Source of the DNA: Craspedostauros australis
Taxonomy: Eukaryota > Bacillariophyta > Bacillariophyceae > Mastogloiales > Achnanthaceae
Assembly (NCBI GenBank): GCA_026770025.1
Contig: JAMXDE010000006.1
Span: forward strand, 1,990,001 to 2,054,000
DNA: 64,000 nucleotides
Direction: 5' to 3'
Part shown: positions 53,116-62,264 of the stretch, piece by piece
How the letters are laid out: each line of letters begins with the position of its first letter
Position numbering within the stretch: the first letter of the stretch is position 1
The notes under the pieces: generated by a model
The model's database searches: none
What the model was told of the DNA's origin: nothing
Seen by the model: the letters and a program-made list of their open reading frames with translations, nothing else
Translations under genes and position numbers: made by a program

Positions 53116-53538
53116 ATGGGCACGAAGGGAAAGCTCATCGCCATCACTGGAGGAAAGTACAAGGGTCACATTGGCTGGGTGAATGTGGACAAGAAGCCAA
53201 CAAAGTGCCAGCGTCCTGTGATCGTGAAGATGGATGATGGATCGCTGAAGGAAACCAAGCTGAACAAGGACAACGTGAGGCGCCGCAAGGCACCCGCGAA
53301 CCTCGCCGAAGCTGTGTTGCAACAGCATCCAGACATTGATAAAATGATGGACAAACTTGCGCGTGCGCTTTGCGAGTGCAACGTGTTTTCTGATCATGAC
53401 ATTCCCCACATCAATGCTGTGTTCTTCGATAAGTTGACGACAGAAGGCAAAAAACTCCATGCTCTTGGTGATGACGCGGAGTATCGCACTGTCGACAAGA
53501 GCGATTTGCCGATCAAGCACGACGGGGCGATGAAGTAG
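53116..53538 (+). CDS. KOW-like transposon accessory protein (copy B)
   Basis: 140 residues from ATG 53116. KOW-type motif LIAITGGKYKGHIGWVNVD at residues 8-26, a Lys/Arg-rich middle, and a helical C-terminal half (AEAVLQQHPDIDKMMDKLARALCECNVFSDHDIPHINAVFFDKL). It matches the protein at 1655-2071 over nearly its whole length. Both keep the pattern of an N-terminal small beta module plus helices. Nucleic-acid binding is likely by analogy with KOW proteins; a role in transposition or in translation of the element is open. Confidence 0.85.
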   Translation: MGTKGKLIAITGGKYKGHIGWVNVDKKPTKCQRPVIVKMDDGSLKETKLNKDNVRRRKAPANLAEAVLQQHPDIDKMMDKLARALCECNVFSDHDIPHINAVFFDKLTTEGKKLHALGDDAEYRTVDKSDLPIKHDGAMK

Positions 53539-53896
53539 TCTCCAATCGCACCAACAGACACACATGCAGACCCATCAATTTAGTGTCACAGTATCTGCAA
53601 TGAGACACGACTGTAGCCCAACATAAGGCGATCACAAGCCACATGCTCTAGTCAAGTTACTTATCCTGCAAAACACCACACGTCTCAATCATGTACATGT
53701 TAAGTAGAGCCCAATACCGTTTGTTCGTTTTCGTGGAGGTTGACAGGTTTTATCATTGCGCGCCTGCGACAATAACGAAGAGGGAAACGAGAAGGCGCAA
53801 GACGTGTTGGTGTGCGTTGTACAAGGTACCTAAATAGTGTTTGTGTTATGCTGCTAGTTGCCGTGATTGTTCTGTCCGTGTCGTGAGTTCGCCAGC

Positions 53897-55171
53897 TTAA
53901 GCCGTTTCGTCACCTTTCGCGGTCAATCTGCTCAAGTAGAAGCCAGCGTTCTTCTTCTCTGGTTGGTGCGTCACACGACCACCTGCCAACACGAGCTTCC
54001 AGTAGGCAACCGCACCATGGATCGTGAACGCTTGATCACCTTCGGTGACCACCATGTCACGCACAGAGCAGTTGGTCTCAATCGCGTTGTCACCATGTTT
54101 GGTGGTCAAAGCGAGATCAAGGCTGATGTCAGACGGAAAGATCAGCAACCAGAAAGAGAACTTGCGAACCGGAGAGGCTTGGACTTTCGCGACAGTGGCA
54201 GAGAGGGCGGTCTGTGCTGTTCCTGCGGCTTCGTCGTGGCAGTAAAATGCCTCGTCGCGACACATCCAGGCATTCACGCTTGGGCCGCGGATCATCAGAG
54301 AACGATGCGCAATGCCAGGAATGTGAGTTGGGATCTCAGCACTCCACAAGTTGACATCCTGCAGGGCGCAAGGAACACGGACATGAAAGCCTGCGAAATT
54401 GCCATTTGTGACGCCGATGTCGTTGATGAAGTCAACAAGGAATTCGCGATTGCGTTCTGGAGACTCGTGGTTGATCGCGACAGTGTACGGGTTCGTCGCT
54501 GTTCCATTTTCCTTCCGCGCGAACAAGGCGTGGAAGGCGTCATCGCTTGGGCGACTGGTGGAAGAGTTGTTGTCTTCGTCGCTCATGGACGACTCGGTGG
54601 ATGCGTTTGATGCGTTCGATGCAGACCCAACGCGATCTGGGAGTTCGATCTCTGCCTTCGGAGGCTTGGTTTGTGGACTCCCGAAGATACCAAGTGGCTT
54701 GGCGAGGCCGTCAGAGTTGAACTTCATGTTTGTTGTTGGTGCTGTTGGCTGTGGATAGGCAGGGTTGGCATTCGGCTTGTGAGGTGGCGACACACGAGTT
54801 GGTGCAAAACGGACAAAGGGCGTTTGTAGTGAGAGATCACTCACACGACCACAGAAATCGCCAACACAAGGATGGGCGTTCCAATGATGCGCCAATTCAG
54901 CAAGAGATCCTCAGCCTGGTGTGATGTCGTTGTTTCGGAGAAATGAAAAGTAGCTCTTGGTACTCCGCCTCTTCAGGTTATCGAACACCCGCCTGCTGAA
55001 GGCACGAAGCTGATCACCAGGTTCACCGAACAGAGCTGGTTGCTTGTCACAGATGTCTGTTGCGAATCTGATCTGGTTTCGCGTCTTGCCTGAACGCTCG
55101 ACAGCAGACGCAATCTGCATAGACAGAGACTTACTCGTGCTTGGGAGATTGTCGACGGTGTACATTTGCAT
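53897..55171 (-). pseudogene. Transposon accessory protein X (copy B, one in-frame TGA)
   Basis: A single frame from ATG 55171 (MQMYTVDN) to TAA 53897, 424 codons, is interrupted only by TGA at 54911-54913. The first part (SLSMQIASAV to NNDITP) matches residues 25-90 of the intact protein at 237-1520. The second part keeps PERNREF, GPSVNAW, FSFWLLIFP and AVAYWKL. Lengths agree (416-427 against 424), so the gene is whole apart from that codon. No GT-AG intron that removes the TGA is evident. Either this copy is inactivated or the stop is read through. TGA is an ordinary stop elsewhere in the window. Confidence 0.8.
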
Positions 55172-55857
55172 TGCTCGTAGATTGTGAGCCGATGGTGGTT
55201 GTTCGAAGCGCGTGAACACAAGTGTTGCGATGGCGCTGTGTTTGCCTGATGTGATGCCATAGCAGCACTACTCTATATTGGTACACACAACACAACATTG
55301 TCTTCATCCATTGAGCAGGTTGGTCTGTTTCTCTTTCAGATGTTTGGCGGCGTCCGAATGATCAGCGCGGTCTCCAGAATGGATGCGCGCCAACATACAA
55401 ATCGTCTGCAGCCACAAAGTCTAGAGAGAGCAATGGTGCTACAATCAGATGCATAGTATGTAGATAATGACTTGCTTTGTTGCACATATTGCAGTTGTTT
55501 GTGTGTGTCGATGCTTGCGAGGAGCTCTTGCATTTTTGAACATTGTGCACGCTACGTTGCACCATGTGAGCCTCTAGTTTGTAGCCTGTCCGGCACGAAA
55601 TTCAAACACGACTCCGACAAAACGGTCACAACATCGCCAGCCGGCCGTTCTATGCTGATTTGTGTAGCAGAAGAGGTCTGTAGGTGATATTTCAACGAAC
55701 AACAACAACGGCATCCGGCCCAGCGTGCGAAAGCAATGACAGTACTAGTAGATATAAGGCGGGGTGTATGAGTGTGTTCATTTCTCGTGCCGTTCTTGAT
55801 GTGTACGCTGAGTAATAGAGAAGCTGCCATCATCATCGTTGGCGCACAATTCAAACA
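55172..55857. promoter_or_regulatory. Divergent promoter region, X / Y (copy B)
   Basis: 686 bp between divergent starts. No gene supported. A short frame at 55472-55687 has no motif. Confidence 0.4.
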
Positions 55858-56387
55858 ATGGCGGCAAATGCACCAAAGTTCAAGTGGCGCAACAGCGCAG
55901 CCAGCGCAATGATGAAAGATGACTTTGACGTTGGAGGTGTATTCCATGCCGAGGATTTGGCACCTGCTACAGCATGGGAGTACTACAGCATGTTTCCGCA
56001 ATTCAAAGTGGACGGGATGACGCAGGCCGTCTTCGAGAAATACTTCAAGACGTTCCACGCACGACTAAAAAAAAACAGCGAGAACGCTCTGCGCGCGAAG
56101 AGCGCGCATTGGACCACGACCGTAACATTCACCCCGAGGAACGGCGCAACAACCAAGGCAGACCAGTGATGCACTTGTCCCCTGCGAAAGATCTGCTTTC
56201 CTTTGACGTCAAAATGAACAAGCACCTCCACATGACACCATCTGAATTCCAGGCAAGTCGACCAGAGTATGCTGCTTTCGGTGCAAAACAGTTCAAGCAG
56301 CACATCTACCAGCAAGTCAAGCTGCAGAAGTTCAAGAATCATCTCGCAATCAAGCGCAAGCAAGCACAATCAATGACCAACAAATGA
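55858..56387 (+). CDS. Transposon accessory protein Y, probably made by -1 frameshifting
   Basis: The start ATG 55858 opens a 103-codon frame (MAANAPKFKWRNSAASAMMKDDFDV) ending at TGA 56169. A second frame, -1 relative to it and open from 55974 to TGA 56387, continues with protein-like sequence (LSPAKDLLSFDVKMNKHLHMTPSEFQASRPEYAAF). The two overlap at a run of nine A containing the slippery heptamer A AAA AAC in the right phase. A -1 shift there gives a 176-residue protein with 73 residues before the shift and a basic Lys/Gln-rich end. No domain recognised. A single-base deletion or insertion in the A run would look the same. It lies between X and Z in the 7-kb transposon. Confidence 0.6.
56070..56108 (+). 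promoter_or_regulatory. Candidate -1 ribosomal frameshift signal
   Basis: Slippery heptamer A AAA AAC at 56070-56076, in the correct zero-frame phase. After a 13-nt spacer comes a hairpin with a perfect 7-bp stem TGCGCGC/GCGCGCA (56090-56096 and 56102-56108) and loop GAAGA. This is the classical arrangement; the spacer is somewhat longer than the usual 5-9 nt. Confidence 0.5.
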
Positions 56388-56510
56388 TAAACACTGACTA
56401 GTAGGCAATAGTAGTTCTTCAATAATAGACTCTTCCTAGTGTTATTAGACTTGTGTGATTCTTCGATGTATCCACGAATGGAATTTTCGCTCGTTGTTGT
56501 GGTGGTTGCG

Positions 56511-57125
56511 TCAATTGCTCGCGTTGTGGTTGTTCGTCGTTGTGAGTTTCGCTGTGTTGGCCATCCCCCACACCGAGGACACTGCGAACACGAGAGTTTT
56601 TGCGACCACGATGAGGTGCACGAACAACAGGAATGCAGTGTATGCCAACAACCACGAGATGTGGCTGCACATGAAACAGATGCCTGAGAGGCAGCCATCA
56701 AGATAGAACGCAACGAGCGATTTCATGTTGACGAGCTTGTCAATTGCTGCAATAGCAGCACGAAATGAGAGCTCGGCGTTGTTGTCCTCTTCGCTCTTGA
56801 AGTGTCCCCTTTTCAGGTCGAAAAAGTGGCCATGAGGGAGACCAAAGAAAGCAGGGCTAATCACCTTCATCGCGTTGTTGAACTTGGCATGCGTGTTGAT
56901 AGGAGCCGGACGATTGCCAAAGTTGAGGTTGCTGTTGTGCTGGGTGGGGGTGAGCGATGCGCGATGGCTGACAGTTGCGGTTGCTGGGGTGTGACCGAGG
57001 AAGTTGTTGCAAGGCAGAATGGAAGAGGAAGAGGGAGATGGAGCCATTGGAATGGCATTGCTGCCACTCGTGCCAGCAGCCTTGCTTTGTTGGAAGGAGG
57101 AAGGATGGGGCGGGGGGAATCTCAT
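56511..57125 (-). CDS. Transposon-encoded membrane protein Z
   Basis: 204 residues, ATG 57125. A Pro/Ser/Asn-rich N-terminal half without predicted structure is followed by an amphipathic stretch (SFRAAIAAIDKLVNMKSL). Two hydrophobic segments near the C-terminus (about 133-155, VAFYLDGCLSGICFMCSHISWLL, and about 158-185, AYTAFLLFVHLIVVAKTLVFAV) make an integral membrane hairpin likely. A membrane protein is unexpected in a cut-and-paste DNA transposon. No family recognised. Its counterpart in copy A would lie left of the window, so conservation cannot be tested here. Confidence 0.6.
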   Translation of the reverse strand: MRFPPPHPSSFQQSKAAGTSGSNAIPMAPSPSSSSILPCNNFLGHTPATATVSHRASLTPTQHNSNLNFGNRPAPINTHAKFNNAMKVISPAFFGLPHGHFFDLKRGHFKSEEDNNAELSFRAAIAAIDKLVNMKSLVAFYLDGCLSGICFMCSHISWLLAYTAFLLFVHLIVVAKTLVFAVSSVWGMANTAKLTTTNNHNASN

Positions 57126-57560
57126 GGCGATGGCTTCTTGTGGACGGGAAGATTTGTGAGCAATGCACAGAGAAACACAATGCGACTACTCTTCGAACAG
57201 GGAGACACCTTCACTGATGCCGCAAAGCCAAGTGCAGAACAGACGAAACGAGCATGCCATCACTCTGGTCTAAAGCGACATGGGAAGCAACACATGCGTG
57301 CATCGGTTTGTATTGCGTTTGTATCGCGTTCGCTACACTATGTTGATACTTGATGTTGTGAAGTCGTTTCGCATGGTTTGGCCGTCCCAAACCAACGCGC
57401 GACCGCCATGTGTCGCTCTCATCGCGCCCGCCTTTGCATTGGTGGCCTGTTGGTCTGTTCCCGCTTTGTCGATCCCGATGTGGCGAGAACCTTGTTTAGT
57501 CGATCTAGTCAGTTGAGCCAAGTGGCGTGTCCCGTGAAGACAAAGGAATGATAGCTAAAT
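57126..57560. other. Non-coding stretch upstream of gene Z
   Basis: No gene supported; presumably the promoter of Z. A 78-residue plus-strand frame (57280-57516) has no motif. Confidence 0.4.
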
Positions 57561-57720
57561 AAATCTAATGACGGATAAATAAATCGAGTGACGGATATTA
57601 TTTTTGAATGACGGATAAATAAATCGAATGACGGATATTATTTTCGAATTACGGATAAATAAATCGAATGACGGATATTATTTTCGAATGACGGATAAAT
57701 AAATCGAATGACGGATAAAT
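57561..57720. repeat. Right 20-bp array of Harbinger-like copy B
   Basis: Eight units of 20 bp with the same core CGAATGACGGATA and the same two alternative halves as the left array at 51281-51420. The two arrays are in direct, not inverted, orientation. Confidence 0.95.
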
Positions 57721-57980
57721 AAATCATAGATAAAGTTTTCGCACGACTGCTCGGGATTAAATCAAGGCACATTATTGTAGAGTCATTTTCGGAGTTTCTC
57801 CATGATTCCCCCATAAATGAAACTGTGAGATATGACCCACGAAGAGTTCCAACGAACGAAAGTTGGAGTCGAGAACTTTCTTATCGCAGAAAAAAATGTC
57901 ATTTCCAAGATAACAAGTTTTGATTGGCTGGGTCAGTTATTGCCATGATGGACTAATTCGACCCATCTTGCCGGGTGTCC

Positions 57981-58296
57981 CAGAGAGGGATGCGAACAAG
58001 AGGAGGCAAACACAAACAAAAAGAAAGAGAAGTAGAGAACGCCATGCAAACACGACACCAAGACAACAACACACACCACTCGATCCCATACTCGAGCACA
58101 TCAACAACAGACATCGAATCGCCACTCATATTCATCACACAGCGTACGATAGGATGATCGCACGAATACAAGCTAGTGCTGACACACGATCGATATCTCG
58201 GCCATCGGAGGCTCGAATGACACACTTCCTCGACAACCAATCCAACACCAATCGTCCAACGTCAATCGTCCAGTAGCCATCGACCATCCTCTCGAA
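57981..58296. other. Intergenic region between the transposon and the ankyrin gene
   Basis: Presumed promoter and leader of the ankyrin gene. Begins with the CAG target duplication of the transposon (57981-57983). No gene seen. Confidence 0.5.
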
Positions 58297-60582
58297 ATGA
58301 CGAATGTTACGAACGAACAACTCCTTGATGCTGCCAAGGCAGGCGCTTTGTTGGTGTTGAAGAAATGGAAGAAGCAGAACAAGAAGAACAAGAAAGAAGT
58401 TGATATTAATGTTCAGCACGAGAATGGTGTCACTCCCCTTCATTGGGCATGCAAACATGGTCACCTGGAGTGTGTCAAGTACCTCATTGGATCATGCAGG
58501 GCCGACGTAAACTGCAGAGACAACAATGGTTCCACTCCCCTCCATAAGGCATGTTACAATGGCCGCCTGAAGTGTGTCAAGTACCTCATCAAATCATGTG
58601 GGGTCGATGCCAACTGCAAAGCTGCCAATGGTTGGGCTCCCCTTCATTGGGCATGTATTAACGGCCACCTGAAGTGTGTCAAGTACCTCATCAAATCATG
58701 TGGGGCCGACGCCAACTGCAAAGAAGATGGTGGTGCCACTCCCCTTCATCAGGCGTGCATGAACGGCAAGCTGGAATGTGTCAAGTACCTCATCAACTCA
58801 TGTGGGACCGACGCCAACTGCAAAGAAGAAGATGGCTGGGCTCCCCTTCATTGGGCATGCATTAACGGCCACCTGAACTGTGTCAAGCACCTCATCGACT
58901 CATGTGGGGCCAACGCCAACTGCACAAACAACAATGGTGTCACTCCAATTCATGTGGCATGCTCCAACGGCCACCTGCAGTGTGTGAAGTACCTCATCGA
59001 ATCATGCGAGGCTGATGCCAACTGCAAAGAAGAAGGTGGTGCCACTCCCCTTCATTGGGCATGCTCCAACAGCCGTTCTGAATGCATGAAGTACCTCATT
59101 GTATCAGCCAATGCCGATATCGACATCCAAAACAACTACAACCAAACACCGCTCGATTTGATCGATGCAGAACATCAGACCGAAATCAAGAGATTGATCA
59201 TGAAGCGTCCCGGGCACCTCAACCCACAACTGCACCAACGCTTACAACAGAACGAGCCAGAGAATGAACAGCTGCAACAACAGTTGGGGCAGCAGTTGAA
59301 GCGGAAGGAGCAAGAGAATGAACAATTGCAACAGCAGGTGAAGCGGAAAGAGCAAGAGATTGAACAATTGCAACAACAGCTGGAACGGGAGGAGGCCGAG
59401 AAGAAACAGAAGGAGCAAGAGAATGAACAACTGCAGCAACAGTTGGGACAGCAGTTGAAGCGGAAGGAGCAAGAGATTGAACAATTGCACCAACAGCTGG
59501 AACGGGAGGAGGAAGAGAAGAAACAGAAGGAACAAGAGAATGAACAGCCACAAGAACAGTTGGGACAGCAGTTGAAGTGGAACGAGCAAGAGAATGAACA
59601 ATTGCGACAACAGTTGGAACGAGAGGAGGACGAGAAGAAGCAGAAGGAACAAGATAATGAAGAATTCCAGCGACAGTTGGGACAGCAGTCGAAGTGGAAG
59701 AAGCAAGAGAATAAACACAAACACAGTACCTACAAGAGGACCAACATCAGCATTGGAGAAGACCGGCTCAGATCCTTCCAAACCGAGAACAGGGCAGACA
59801 CCATCTTCTTGTGTGGACAGGGCGACCAACAACAAGCAATCAAGGCAAACTCCGAAGTCCTCATGATGACCGTCCCAACCATTGAGACACTGATCAACTC
59901 TGGAATCCAAAATCAATGCGCTCACGATGGCGCTCACGATGGAGCTGAACCCATCCAAACAACCATCCCTCTTCCCAACCTTCAGCCAAAATACGTCCGA
60001 CACGTCCTCCAATGCATCTACACAGGTGAGATGTCCTTCAACAACAACACTCATGACGACAGTGACGATGATGACGCAAACCAGCCAACTCCAGCCCTCA
60101 CTGGACAGGACGATCTGCAACAGTTGATCCTTGTGGCCAACAAGTTCGGCCTCTGGCAACTCAAGCTTGTTCTTGAAGAAGAGTTGGCCCACAAGTATCT
60201 CACAGAGGACAGCGTGATAGATGCGTTGATATTTGCCGATCAACAAAACTGCACAATATTGAAGGATGCAGCAATGAGAGTGGCAGCTGAAAGTGAGAAA
60301 GATATGTTCACTCATCCAGATTTCAGCAAGCTGATTCTACACCAGCAACTGATGACGGAGACCCAGGTGTTTTGCAGTGGAAGAATGGAGAGTGATGGCA
60401 TTGATGACAAGTACAGCCACATGTCCATGATAGAGCTGTACAAGGCTGTCGATGAGGACGAGAGTACAACACAAGTGGACTCATACATGAATCGGGCGAC
60501 ATTGGTGCACTTCGTGCGCTCTATGAGTACCAAATCGTCCAAAGCAATCGAGACGGACGGCGCTGTTGAACAAGAGGAATGA
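58297..60582 (+). CDS. Ankyrin repeat - coiled-coil - BTB domain protein
   Basis: 761 residues, single exon. After a basic N-terminus there are about eight ankyrin repeats (residues 40-300), each close to TPLHWACxNGHLxCVKYLIxSCGADANC. Their near identity at DNA level, including fixed Cys residues, shows recent internal duplication. A Gln/Glu/Lys-rich coiled coil follows (about 305-475), itself built of repeats such as KRKEQENEQLQQQL. The C-terminal part (about 485-635) is BTB-like: ADTIFLCGQGDQQQAIKANSEVLMMTVPTIETLI, then YVRHVLQCIYTGEM. A BACK-like helical tail (LVANKFGLWQLKLVLEEELAHKYLTEDSVIDALIFADQQNC) closes it. By domain this could be a Cul3-ligase adaptor. Target unknown. Confidence 0.88.
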   Translation: MTNVTNEQLLDAAKAGALLVLKKWKKQNKKNKKEVDINVQHENGVTPLHWACKHGHLECVKYLIGSCRADVNCRDNNGSTPLHKACYNGRLKCVKYLIKSCGVDANCKAANGWAPLHWACINGHLKCVKYLIKSCGADANCKEDGGATPLHQACMNGKLECVKYLINSCGTDANCKEEDGWAPLHWACINGHLNCVKHLIDSCGANANCTNNNGVTPIHVACSNGHLQCVKYLIESCEADANCKEEGGATPLHWACSNSRSECMKYLIVSANADIDIQNNYNQTPLDLIDAEHQTEIKRLIMKRPGHLNPQLHQRLQQNEPENEQLQQQLGQQLKRKEQENEQLQQQVKRKEQEIEQLQQQLEREEAEKKQKEQENEQLQQQLGQQLKRKEQEIEQLHQQLEREEEEKKQKEQENEQPQEQLGQQLKWNEQENEQLRQQLEREEDEKKQKEQDNEEFQRQLGQQSKWKKQENKHKHSTYKRTNISIGEDRLRSFQTENRADTIFLCGQGDQQQAIKANSEVLMMTVPTIETLINSGIQNQCAHDGAHDGAEPIQTTIPLPNLQPKYVRHVLQCIYTGEMSFNNNTHDDSDDDDANQPTPALTGQDDLQQLILVANKFGLWQLKLVLEEELAHKYLTEDSVIDALIFADQQNCTILKDAAMRVAAESEKDMFTHPDFSKLILHQQLMTETQVFCSGRMESDGIDDKYSHMSMIELYKAVDEDESTTQVDSYMNRATLVHFVRSMSTKSSKAIETDGAVEQEE

Positions 60583-62264
60583 AGCGCCAGACCATTCTAT
60601 ATCATGCCATACCATACTATACAGCACCATAACAGCAGTCTTCGAGAAATGAACGCATGGCGAAATTGAGTTGATGGATAAAACTAGTCATCAGAATAGT
60701 CATTAGGATAGCAACTGTGTGAAAGGAGCCAGAGCAATTGATGATCGATTCATTCAATGGTACGTCCGGCATGCCTTGACTGTCGCTTTTGGTGATGCGC
60801 GCAGCATGCTGCTACATGCACTCCCGTGTCGTTTGCAGCATGGTCCGGCTGAACCGTGAGATACGCATGATCTTCTGTGCATGAATTGCAGATGATCCCG
60901 GTTGGCGTAGGGCACGTTGGTGTGCAGCATCATTGGCCAATGCGACATGAAGACGATGGTTCAGCCACCGCTGTCATCGTCGTGATCGTCGATGCTGATC
61001 ATACAGTTTCCGCGTTTGTTGGTTTCGTGGGTGTGGAAGGAGTTGTGTGGGAAACGACGGCGGACCCCGCGGGCGTCATGCATGGCTTGTTGGACTCGAA
61101 TCCAACTTGATGAAGTGAAGCGTATTGCGACAGTACCTTGTTGTTGTTGTTGGTGGTGGTGGTGCAGTTCGTGCATGATATTGCGCAGGGCACAAGCGCA
61201 TGCCAACAGCTGCATGGTTTTCGATATGGCCGACAAAGATGACGAGCAATGGGAGAAGTTGCCGATGCAGTGGCACACAATTTCTTTCATTTTCGATCTG
61301 AAAAGACAGTGCCTCTGTCTCATCGTTTGCGGTTTGTGGTGGAGATGTATCTCTTTGAGCATCGGTATGAACAGGCGTGGCTGGTTGTGGTGCGTGTAGT
61401 GGGGACTGAGGAACATCTCCGAACATCTGGTTCTGCAGGTGTGGGAAAAGTCGCTGCGTCCAATCTCACAGATGCATCCGTCCAACATGAGCTGAATCTC
61501 CGTTTCCGACAACGCATCGTACGTTTATGTGCGTGCGCGCGGCTGCTGATGACTTGAATCCAGACCGCACCATGGGCCATGACATGTCTTGCCGTTGTCG
61601 TTCGCACTGTCGTTCGCACTGTTGTTGGCGCTGCCATTTCCCATGCCCCAAGATCTTCTCTAATCCGGAGCAGTTTGTGTGACATCTTCCTTTCTGATGT
61701 TGTTGAGCGATGCGACAAGTTTGAGATCGCTGTTCGTCGCCGCTCGCCATTCATCATCATCGGCATGATCATTGGCATCATCATCGTCTCTTGCCATGGC
61801 CGCCTTCGTTGATTCTGGTTGGCGTGCCATATTTGCGCAGCCGCTGCTTGCTTGATTACTTCATTGCTTCATTTCTTTGTTGCTTGACGGAAAACGCCTC
61901 ATTGTTGGCTGATACCTCCATCAATGCAAACATAGTCATGCCATTTCATCTCTCTTGCTCTCTCTCTTGTTGTGTTGGTGTTGTTCGATGGATCGTGTCG
62001 GAAAATCGAAGATTTGTTGTTTTGGGTGGTGTCAAGAATTGTTGGCGCGTTTGTTGAGTACTCGTCTGTCTGCCATCCGTTGTTCATTCAACCAATGACA
62101 CACACAAACACGCACAACCAACATCACCAATGCGTTGTCTTCGTGCAACGCAACTCTGTTTGGCGATGGCGATGGCGATGGTGACTCCTCCAACAGTGCC
62201 GTATCCCTTCACAATTGGTACCACTAACAACAACACAAAACACCAACACAAACAGTCAGACAAG
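60583..62264. other. Region without an assigned gene; possible small minus-strand gene
   Basis: No gene can be assigned firmly. On the minus strand an acidic frame from ATG 61797 (MARDDDDANDHADDDEW) runs 45 codons. A longer frame at 60961-61488 has protein-like residues (MLDGCICEIGRSDFSHTC, and a His/Gln run encoded by GTT/GTG triplets). They could be exons of one gene spliced around 61500-61660, but no splice pair restores a known family. Confidence 0.3.

Larger units (their letters stand above)
51023..57980. mobile_element. Harbinger-like multi-gene DNA transposon, copy B (complete)
   Basis: Inverted ends GGACACCCGGCAA (left from 51023) and TTGCCGGGTGTCC (right to 57980) are flanked by a 3-bp duplication CAG on both sides. 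Inside, from left to right, are transposase(-), KOW-like(+), X(-), Y(+) and Z(-). The order of the first three mirrors copy A at 1-4119. Each end carries an array of 20-bp repeats. A 3-bp target duplication with a DDE_Tnp_4-like transposase fits PIF/Harbinger. Five genes in 7 kb is far more than the usual two. X has one nonsense codon; the other genes look usable. Confidence 0.85.

Noticed and set aside
56802-57353. 183-codon plus-strand frame opposite membrane protein Z
   Set aside because: Gene Z on the minus strand has the ordered low-complexity plus two-helix layout and fits the alternating gene order; the plus frame has no motif.
59242-60315. 357-codon Leu-rich minus-strand frame opposite the ankyrin-BTB gene
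   Set aside because: The Leu/Phe/Gln run is the reverse of the Gln/Glu coiled-coil codons; no independent evidence.
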